Source of the DNA: JAZBPO01 sp963691775
GTDB taxonomy: Bacteria; Pseudomonadota; Gammaproteobacteria; Pseudomonadales; Azotimanducaceae
DNA length: 64,000 nt
NCBI GenBank assembly: GCA_963691775.1
Contig: OY829369.1
Span: 496,001-560,000, forward strand
Reading direction: 5' to 3'
Below, in pieces: positions 7,892 to 17,000 of this stretch; the first letter of the stretch is position 1; each line of letters starts with the position of its first letter. The translations under genes and the position numbers were made by a program. The notes beneath the pieces were generated by a model, which was given only the letters and a program-made list of their open reading frames with translations, ran no database searches and was not told where the DNA came from.

Positions 7892-9994
7892 TCAGAAATC
7901 GTAGGTCACGGCAACGTGCAGGCGCCGCGGCAGCCCCGGGAAGTAGCGGAAATTCCCGAACGCGAGATCTGCCCGATCGGCGTACTCCGCATCGGTCAGG
8001 TTCAGAATCCGCGCCGCCACGCGCAGATTGTCCTGCACCTGCCAGTTGCCACGCAGATTGAAGACAAGATGGCCTTCATAGTCCGCCGTGTTCGAAGGAT
8101 CGATCTCGTACTCTCCGACGTAGACGGCCTCGAGTTCCAGAAGAAGCGGATCGTTCGGACGCCAACGCCAGTGTGCCGAGCCGAGCCAGTTCGGCGCCGT
8201 GTCGACGGCGTCGCCGCTGCTGATCGTGTTGCCGCGGCCGAGATCTCGATCGAAGTCGTATTCGTGCTCGGCATAGGTTCCGACCAGATCGATCTCGTGG
8301 CGCGGCGTGAGCGTTCGCACATAGCTCCACTCCACGCCCCAGGAGCGCGTCTTGCCCGCAGAAACGTTGGCGCTTGTCGAATCGCGCAGAATCTCGTCCT
8401 CGCTCCGCTGCGTGAACAGCAGCGCTGACACCGTCGAGTCATCACTCACGTGTTCGAAGCCGGCTTCGAGCGACAGCAACTGCTCGCTGTCTAGATCGGC
8501 AACGAGCTGACCGCGCTGCAAGCGATAGAGTTCGGTCATCTGCGGCGCACGGAAGCCGACGCCGCCGACGAGCCAGGTCCGAGTGCCCTCGCTCGGGACA
8601 AACTCGACGCCGAGCCGGCCAGCGAAATCCGTGAACGTGTCGTCGCGATCTGCGGGGCGCGTGTAGAGGCAGCCACCGAAGCCGCAGGTCGTACCGTCAT
8701 CGCGCGTGTTGCCGTCGAGGAAGCGATTGTCGTAGTCGTAGGCGAGCCGCTCGGCCCGCGCGCTGCCCACGAGCGCAACGCGCTCCTCGACCTGCGCGCG
8801 CAGGTCCACGAAGGCCGCGGCCATGACACTGTCGACCTCGTAGTCGTAGTGCGTGCCGGGGGGCCGCGTTGCAACGAGGAAGGGGGAGCCCACCGTGGGG
8901 CCCTCCTGGTTCTGCTTCAGCCAGGTGTCCGCGAATTCGGTCTGCAGACCCACGGTCCAGTCCACGATGCCGGAGCGGCCGTGCAGCCGTGCGATCAGCC
9001 CTGCACTGTCGTGCCCGTTCTGCTCAAGGGGTTGACCGGGCAGGAAGTGCTGCAGGAAATCCATGTCGCTCATGCGCAGGTACGGCGTCACCACGAGCCG
9101 GCGATCGCCCAGATCCCGTGACCAGGCGCTGGAAAGACGCACCGCCTGTACGTCGCGGAAGGCTTCCGGATTCGGATTCGTATCGCGCAGGTCGCCGTCC
9201 TTGTAGGCCTCGAAGCCGACCACGAACCCCCCCGTTTCCTGGTTCAGGTTCACGGCGGATAGCAGGGTCGAGACCTCCCAGGCTCCGACCACGGTGTCCC
9301 AGTTCAGGCTCAGCTTCTGCTGGTCATGCCCGGTCGCGTCGCGCCAGCCATTCGCCGTCACGCCCGTGAAGGCGACGCCGACCTGGCCGCGTTCGGTCTC
9401 CATGCCCGCACGGACCCCCGCGCGCAGATAATCCCAGGGGCCGCCTTCCAGGGTAACGCTCATACCCGCAGGGGTACCCGGCGACTGTACGTTGATCACG
9501 CCGCGCAGGGCGTTGCCGCCGTACAGCGCACTGGCAGGCCCGCGCACCACTTCGATGCCAGAGGCAAGTTCGGTGTGCACCTCGAACAGGCCGTTCACGT
9601 TACAGAAGCCCGAGGGCCGTACCGGTACGCCGTTTTCCAGCAGCAGGAACGAACCACAGGCCCCGGGACCCGTGAGAACCGCGGAGCGAATCGCGGTCAG
9701 ATGCTCCTGGCCGGACCCCCGCGACACCCACACCCCGGGCACGCGCACCAGCGTCTCGTTGGGGTGGATCGGGCCCGTGAGCGCGATCGCAGCTTCATCC
9801 ACGCGGGCATAGTTGCCGACCTGTTCGAAGGCGGACGCGAGCGAGGCATCACCGACAACGCGTACCTCTTCGAGGCCGGCGTTCTGTTCACCGGACGTCT
9901 GGGCGCCAGCGGAGACAGAAAGAAGACAGAGCGCAAGAAAACGCAGCGACGCCTGCCCCGGACGGGCGGCGATACGGACAACACGTTCGATCAA
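7892..9994 (-). CDS. TonB-dependent outer-membrane receptor
   Basis: This roughly 700-residue protein has a plug domain with LEEVRVVGDAS, ALTGPIHPNETLVRVPGVWV, GIEVVRGPASALYGGNALRGVINV, then many amphipathic beta strands. It ends in RRLHVAVTYDF, with the terminal Phe of outer-membrane barrels. It would import a siderophore, vitamin or other scarce ligand using TonB energy; the ligand is not evident. I prefer the TTG start at 9994 because AGGGAG sits about seven bases upstream and it gives a clean signal peptide (IERVVRIAAR, hydrophobic core, then SAGAQT). An ATG at 10072 would add 26 atypical residues. A CGFGGC segment in an extracellular loop may be disulfide-bonded. Confidence 0.88.
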   Translation of the reverse strand: MIERVVRIAARPGQASLRFLALCLLSVSAGAQTSGEQNAGLEEVRVVGDASLASAFEQVGNYARVDEAAIALTGPIHPNETLVRVPGVWVSRGSGQEHLTAIRSAVLTGPGACGSFLLLENGVPVRPSGFCNVNGLFEVHTELASGIEVVRGPASALYGGNALRGVINVQSPGTPAGMSVTLEGGPWDYLRAGVRAGMETERGQVGVAFTGVTANGWRDATGHDQQKLSLNWDTVVGAWEVSTLLSAVNLNQETGGFVVGFEAYKDGDLRDTNPNPEAFRDVQAVRLSSAWSRDLGDRRLVVTPYLRMSDMDFLQHFLPGQPLEQNGHDSAGLIARLHGRSGIVDWTVGLQTEFADTWLKQNQEGPTVGSPFLVATRPPGTHYDYEVDSVMAAAFVDLRAQVEERVALVGSARAERLAYDYDNRFLDGNTRDDGTTCGFGGCLYTRPADRDDTFTDFAGRLGVEFVPSEGTRTWLVGGVGFRAPQMTELYRLQRGQLVADLDSEQLLSLEAGFEHVSDDSTVSALLFTQRSEDEILRDSTSANVSAGKTRSWGVEWSYVRTLTPRHEIDLVGTYAEHEYDFDRDLGRGNTISSGDAVDTAPNWLGSAHWRWRPNDPLLLELEAVYVGEYEIDPSNTADYEGHLVFNLRGNWQVQDNLRVAARILNLTDAEYADRADLAFGNFRYFPGLPRRLHVAVTYDF

Positions 9995-10114
9995 GAGAGG
10001 ACTCCCTGTACACGTAAGAGTGCTGTGCCCGAGCAGCACACGACGGCGAGAGACCATACTAAGGGGAGCCACTGGGCGGCAACGACCGTCCCGTACCCGA
10101 ATCCGTCGGGGACG

Positions 10115-11005
10115 TCAGATCAACGAGAGCTGCGCTGTGTCCAGCGCCGCACCGTTCGCAGCGGCAGCTTCCACAAGCGGCAGGGCCGGCATGTCCAGGC
10201 GCGTGCGCACGAGGCGATCGAGCCAGAGAGCCAGCTCTGGCGAGTGGGCATTGTTCGGACAGTGCATGAAGAACACCGGCCGGCGCCCCGCATTCACCCA
10301 GTCGGACAGAACCTCCGCCCAGCGCGCCAGGAAGGGCGCGTTCACCGACCGGGTCGGATGCGCCACAAAGCGGATGACCGGAGCCTGCGTCAGCGTTCGG
10401 ATTGCCACCGGCGTGTCCGGTTTTTCGTGGGCGGCAGCGCGCACGTCGGGGTGGTCGGGGTCGCCCGCGCGCATGCCGCGCGTGTCCATGACCACCCGCT
10501 CGACGCCATGGGCGAACAGGAGCGTATCGAGGCGCTCGCTTCCCTCACGGGAAAAGAAATCAGGATGGCGCACCTCCACCGCATAGCGATAGTCCTTCGG
10601 CAATCGCTGCAGATAGCGCCCGAGGACCGGCAGATCTCCAGGCGCAAAATGCCGGGAGAACTGTAGTAGATAGCTGCCAAGGCGCGGGCCAAGCGGTTCA
10701 AGACGAAGCAGGAACTCGGTTGTTTCCTGCTCTGCGCCGCGCAAGGCGCGATCGTGCGTGATCACGCGGGGGAACTTAAAGGAAAAGCGGAACTCGGCGG
10801 GCGTCTGCGCCACCCAGCGCGCCACCGCCGCAACGGGCGGCACGCTGTAGAAAGTGGTGTTCCCCTCGACCGCATCCATCACCCGTGCATAGTGCTCGAG
10901 AAAATCGCGCGGACTTGCATGCTCCGGGTAGAGCGAACCCTTCCAGTCGGGCTGCCCCCAGAGGGGCAGGCCGAGGCGGACGGGGCGTGTGTCGAATGCA
11001 CTCAT
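10115..11005 (-). CDS. DUF72 (YecE-like) TIM-barrel protein
   Basis: This 296-residue protein matches the DUF72/YecE family: LGLPLWGQPDWKGSLYPEH at the N-terminus, DAVEGNTTFYSVPP, FRFSFKFPRVITHDRAL, LLQFSRHF and YAVEVRHPDFF. Family members are TIM-barrel proteins of unproven enzymatic activity, widely distributed in bacteria. A C-terminal PVFFMHCPNNAHSPELALWL segment is also typical. The ATG at 11005 is four bases after the stop of the giant surface protein, so it may be read as the last gene of that transcript, although its family suggests an unrelated housekeeping role. Confidence 0.9.
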   Translation of the reverse strand: MSAFDTRPVRLGLPLWGQPDWKGSLYPEHASPRDFLEHYARVMDAVEGNTTFYSVPPVAAVARWVAQTPAEFRFSFKFPRVITHDRALRGAEQETTEFLLRLEPLGPRLGSYLLQFSRHFAPGDLPVLGRYLQRLPKDYRYAVEVRHPDFFSREGSERLDTLLFAHGVERVVMDTRGMRAGDPDHPDVRAAAHEKPDTPVAIRTLTQAPVIRFVAHPTRSVNAPFLARWAEVLSDWVNAGRRPVFFMHCPNNAHSPELALWLDRLVRTRLDMPALPLVEAAAANGAALDTAQLSLI

Positions 11006-11009
11006 CGCA

Positions 11010-14000
11010 TCAATCCAGCGTGAACGGCATCTCGCCGAGGTACTCGGCGAGCGATTCCTGATCGAGCTTGAAGCGGAACTTCACGAACGGCCCTTGAGCC
11101 GTGAAATCCGCCGCCGTGAAGTCGTCGTCGGTGAAGCCGACAAAGTTGTAGCCGAGGCTGATCCAGAAGTTGTCGAATGGCGTGTGGCCTATGGACAGAC
11201 CCGCCTGAACGTCGTGCACCGACGAACTCCAGGAACTCAGCACGCTGCCGTGCAGGCCGAGATCCCAGCGTCGCGTGAAGTCGTAGCGATACTCGGAGCC
11301 GAAGAGGGTCGTGAACGACGAATAGGTCTGCGCGTCGATCTCGCCAAGCAGGTACTTCGTTCCGACCAGGAGCGCCAGTTGATTGCGCGCGTTGGGCTTG
11401 AAGTTGGCGGCGAAGTTGTTGACGAGCTTGCGCTCGGCGATGTCCAGCGCTGCACCCTTGCGTTCTGAGGTAACCAGATCGAGTCGATCTAGGAAGGTCC
11501 ACGCGCCACTGGTGGGGCGCCATGCGAGCGCGAGCCGGAGATCGGCGGACAGCGCGTCCTCCGCGGATGTCTGCTTAGATAACACGGAGCCCGTAATCGA
11601 AAGAATGCGCCCTTCATCCAATTGCCTGGCATATCCGAGCCGGAAGTTCGTGGAATCATCCTGATCCGCATGTCGGTGCTCGATGCGGCTCGTGACCTCC
11701 CAGGTCTCCTCCCGCCAGGACGCTCCGACATAGCCGCTCGTGAAGTCGGAATCCTGAGCTGCGCCGGACGCCGGCGGCCTCGCAGGGAACTGACCTTCCG
11801 GATCCTGAATAAGGAAGTCACCGTCGTTCGGGTCGCTATCACGGTCATTCAGCGGCGCCGACCGATCACCACGTATCAGATCCTCAAGCGTCTGCTCGCG
11901 ATTCAGGCCGAAGTCGACAGCCAGTTTTTCCGTTATCGAAAGCGTCTGCGTGACGCCGAGCGTGGCGAACATGCGCTCGCCGTTCTCACCTATGCGCTGC
12001 ACAACGCCTGCGTCTACGCTGGAGCCGTCCCACAACTGCGAGCGCGCACCGAAGAATGTGTCCTGCGTATCGCGGTTGTCCGCAAACGTGAGCTCCTGTG
12101 TCCCGATGATGGTGAGCTTCGACAGCGCCATGAGTTCCGCCGTCAGGCCAAGACGGGTGGGGAAGTCTCGCGAGTTGGTTCCTCCCAGCGCCTGGTCCAG
12201 ATTCGCCCCCAGACGCAGGCGTCCGCTGAACAGCACCTGCGCCAAGCGCGCCGTGAGCTGCGTCGTTTCTGTCTCCTCGCCTTTGCCGTCTTCCTCAAGC
12301 GCGGCGCGCACTCCGATACCGACATCGGTCCCTTCTCGATTCCAGCTGGCCTCGACCTCGAGCACGTTGCGTTCGGCATCGGTGCCCGTATTGATCTGCT
12401 GGTAGGCCTGACTCGTCACGCGGGTCTGCTCTCCCATCCGGGATTCGAGCTCCAGACCGAAGCGGCGCGTACCGCCCTGTGAGACGCTTTGCTGGCCGAC
12501 ACCGAAGTCCGCTTGCTGCTCGCGGTAGTAGGCACGCGTACGGCCAAGCTCGCTGCGGCGCTCCGCCTCGACAAGCCAGGCCGCACCCGAGCGAGCGTCG
12601 GCCTCGCCACCCTTCGCGCGCGACCAGGCTGCCTCCGCACGCACTTCGGTGCTCTCATCCGGTCGCCATTCGGCGTCGACGCCGCCGAGGGTTGCTTCCG
12701 CACCGCGCGTACCGTCGTGCACGACGCTTACGCCGATCTCGGCGTCGTCGAGTCTTCGTTCCACGCGGCTACCGGCCACGAGATCGGTACGGCCGTCGCC
12801 GCCCCCTTCGACCTCATACTCGACCACGATGAACGTCGGATTCAGCTCGACGTCCTGCGGCGCCACCGGCGCCTTGAACAGTATCGTTCCGGCGTCGTAG
12901 TCGATGTTGTAATCGAGGAAGCGGGATTGCGGGGACGACGCGATGATCACCGCGTCATCGAATCGATCACGCGTTTCGATCACGATTCGCTCACGATTCT
13001 CGAGGAGCCTGCTGCTCGAGAGCTGATACAGGCCAGAGGTGCCGTTGCCGCGAATCTCATCGCGCACGAAGGCGGTCTCGGTTTCAGCTCCGAACACGAC
13101 GACCTGCCAGTCCTGATCGGCCCACTCTGTCTTCAAACCGGTGAGACGGCGCGAGAACCGGGTCAACTCACCATTGCCCATCTGTGTGTCGATATCACCG
13201 AACAGCGCGCTGAAGGCGCCGCGTTCGATCTTCAGATAGAGCTTTTCCTGACTTGCCGCTTCGAATTGCTGCTGAGAACCGTCCCCGTACAGCGTATAGA
13301 ACCGATTTGGATCGATCTGCTGACCGAAGCGCCCCGTATCCCGCTTGTCGGTGTCATAGGCGAGCGTCAACAGATACTTGCCCTGAATCATGCCCTTCGC
13401 AAACAGGGAAACCCGACCGTCGGTTCGCAGGCCGTCGTCGTTTCCGGCCTCGCGGGCAGCGACCATGTTCTCGGAAAGCGTGGTGTGCCCGACGCTGCCT
13501 TCGCCAAAGCCGACCACGATCCAGTCACGCTCATCTGGCAGAAGTCGCGCGACGAATTCCTCGACCCCGTACTGCGGCCCGAAGTCGATGGACAGCCGAA
13601 CCTCACCGGAACGCGCAGTCGGTTCAAGCGGTATGTAGGCGATTCCATCTTCGAACACGACGTAAGAATCATTGCGCTCGAGTGCTCGTCCGCTGAGGGA
13701 GACTTCTTCGCGGTCCGGATTGAACGCCGCGTACGGCGCGGCGACCCTGAACTCGCCGGTCATGCCAGGCCGCACCGGAGAGCCGGTGCGATCGAACAAC
13801 CGGATCGCGACTTCCGGCGGATTGACGCCATCCGCAATCAGCCGCGAGGCTTCAGGCACGTATTCACCGCGCACGGGCGCACCGGTGTAATAGACCGTAC
13901 GGACGATTGTCTGGATCGAGCCATCGACACCGGTGACGCTCGCTTCGAAGGTGTTGTGACCGAACCGGATATCCACTCCGCGCCAGGTGGAGAGCGCCAC

Positions 14001-17000
14001 GCCCTGCGGCTCGAACTTCTTCCTGCCTTCGAAATTCAGAGGCGAAACGGGCTCGCCATTCAGTTTGAGCTCTACTTTGTCGGCGATACCTGCACGGACC
14101 ACGAACCATGTCGACGTGATTCGGGGCAGGAAGCCGGCCTGCGGATACAGGATCGCCGGACCTTCCGCAGCCGTGCCGACAAGATCCGGTGTCCAGTCCG
14201 GTGGCAATTGATCGGGCAGTTGACGCATCTCGTAAGCGCGGCTTGCCTCATCCGCACCCGGTACATCGCCGACGACACGGGTCAACACCGTGCCTGAATC
14301 AGAGCGCGGCGCACTGACCCGGAGGCGCGGCGCCTCGGCCTCAGCGCGCACGAACCGCGCCCGGGCCATCGGGTCGGTCGATGCGTCGACCGCTGCCGCC
14401 GGTTCAGCAGCGTTGCCCTCAAGTGCCGATGCGTTCGAGTCGACCATGCGCAGGCCCACGCCCTGCTCCAGGGCGAGATCAACGAGCCAGAACGGCGGCA
14501 CGTCCGCGACCTCGAGATCCAGCCCTTCGCCTAGCTCCGCCCGAGCCCGCTCGAGCATGCGCAGGGCTCGCATGCGGGACGCATCGTCCCCGAGGGCCAG
14601 CACAAGATCTGCGGCCGCACTCGGCGGCGGCGGCGGCGCAACGTCGAGTTCGGTGGTGGCAAGCGCAGAGCGCACACGCCGCTCCGTGGGCGTACCGAAC
14701 ATCGCGAGTGCCGACACCTTAGACCGGCCGACCGGCAGCGCGGGCGTGATGCGCGCGGCAAAGGTTAGGCGATCTTTCCAGGCCCCTGTCCGATCACCCA
14801 GTCTGAAGGTCAGCGCGGGGCCCCCGGCGCCCGCGGGGTCGTCGATTCCAAACCCGTTGTGCCGCGTGCTGCCGGCTTCGAACTCAAGGCCGGGCGGAAG
14901 CATCGTCACGAGCGTCACCCCCGTCAGCGGAACGGCCGCACCTTCCGCTTCCAGCGAGACGAGCACCTGATCGCCACTGACCTCGGCGCGCAGACGCGTG
15001 CTGATCTCTTCCTCGACCGGCGGCTTGAGGGCAACGTGGAAATCCGCTCGCCACAAGGCGCCACCCTGTACGTCAACGAACTGGCTGAATGCGCGCCCCG
15101 CGAAGCGCGTGTTGTCCTCGCACGGCAGTACTCGATGCGATTCGGGGAGACTCTCGAGATCAAGCTGTACGACGTGCGTACCCGGCTCCACTCCCTCGAT
15201 GTGCCAGCGACCATTCGTGTCCGTGATCACGTTAGTGCCGTCTTCGAGGAAGATCCGTACGCCGGACATGCCAGTGCGTTCCTCGGCGGGCAGATCACAG
15301 CCGCCCTCGAAGACACGACCGATCAGGATCGCTTCTGACCGCAGGAGCTCCTCGCGCACGATGACGCTCGCCTCTGCGGTGTTTGCGCCCGAGACGCGCG
15401 GACCGGTCGCGGTCACGCGATTGATCGCCTCACCGAGTGCCGCGCCCGCGGTCACTTCGACGACGTAGCGGATGGAGGTGCTTGTTCCGAGCTCGAGATC
15501 TGCGAGATCGATGCGCAGGGTCCGCCCATCAGAATCGACCCGCGCTCCGGCGACGGGCTGACCGTCGACGCGCACGGATCCGGACTGGTAGCGGAATCCA
15601 ACCGGCAGCGTATCGACCAGCGTGATGTCGTCAGCCGCCGCGCCCCCTGTGTTCTGGACCGACACAGAGTATTGAAGGAAATCGCCTATCGAGACGGTCT
15701 GTTGCGCCGCCTGCTTCGACAGGAATATCTCGGCGGTGATCGGATCGACCGGAACATCGAAGGTCAGCGGATCGTCCGCGCCCACGTCGAACGTCTCGCC
15801 TCGGCTGCCGGCATCGATCAGGAAAGGCCCGCCCGGAAGCTGCGCAATCGCCTCGTCCCCAACCAGCGACGGGAACACGAGCCCAGCCGGCGGCTCGATC
15901 TCGAGGCGATAGGTGCCCTCGGCGAAAACAGGGAAGCGGAATGCACCCGGCCCATACTCGAACTCATTCCCTGCCGCATCACGGACCGGTTCGCCGGTCA
16001 CGATCGACGCCGGATACGGCGTGACCCCGTCGTTGGAGAACACCTGGGCAAGCGCGCCCGTGCTTGCGTCGAGAAGCCGAACCGTTGCGCCGTCGACCGG
16101 CTCGCCCGTGGTGGCGTCGAAAACAACCGATATCGGGTCCACGAGCAGTCGCGCGATCACACTGTCGCCTGCATCGTTCGCATCCACATAGCGACCTTCG
16201 ATATCCGAATCGACCGTCACCGCCAGTGCGCAGTCGCCTGCTGCCGAGGCACTCGCAGAGGTCCCGAAGTATCCCGTGAACACGCCCGTGCTGGCGCCCG
16301 TCTCGCGCAGCACAATGCGTTCCAGATCGCCGGTTGCGCCCACTGCGAGATCAAGCTCGATCGTATCGGCGCCGAAGGGATCCCGGTCCTCATCCCGATC
16401 CACCACCCTGATATAGAAGCTGCTGCCCGAGGCGATCGCCTCGACCGGCGTCAGGCTGAGCAGCGCGGGCAGCGCCAGAACAGTACCGTCAGCGTCGCGA
16501 GGCAGCGGCACATCGGTACCATCCGCGCACTGCGTGGCACCCACCTGAACCGCCTCACCCTCACCTGCCTCTGCCAGGGCAAAGAACTCGATCGATGCGG
16601 GCGATGCCGGAAGCTCCTGCACGTCCAGCGGAATATCGATCCGCAGCGCGGGACCGATGGGCACGACAAAGTCCTCACCCCGGGAGCCCGCATCGATCAC
16701 ATAGGGGCCATCGGGCAGGGTCGCGATGTCCGCATCGCTGCGCGCGCTCGGGAAGCTGAACCGGTTCGGCGGCACAATCTCGAAACGATAGGTGCCCGGA
16801 TTGATGAGCGGGAAGCGGTACTCGCCGGCACCGAAGGTGTAGACAACGCCGGCCTCATCCCGAACAGTTTGTCCGGAAATCATCTCCGAGGGATAGGGCG
16901 CAAAGGGCTCATCACCGAACACCTCGGCGGGCTGCCCCGTGCTCACGTCGATAATGCGAATCTGCGCGCCGTCGATGCGCCGACCGGTCGCCGAATCGAA

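Noticed and set aside
12489..14297. 602-residue open frame on the + strand inside the giant gene
   Set aside because: Antisense shadow. The minus-strand frame has signal peptide, repeats and barrel-type segments, whereas this frame has no recognisable motif; long antisense frames are expected at this G+C.
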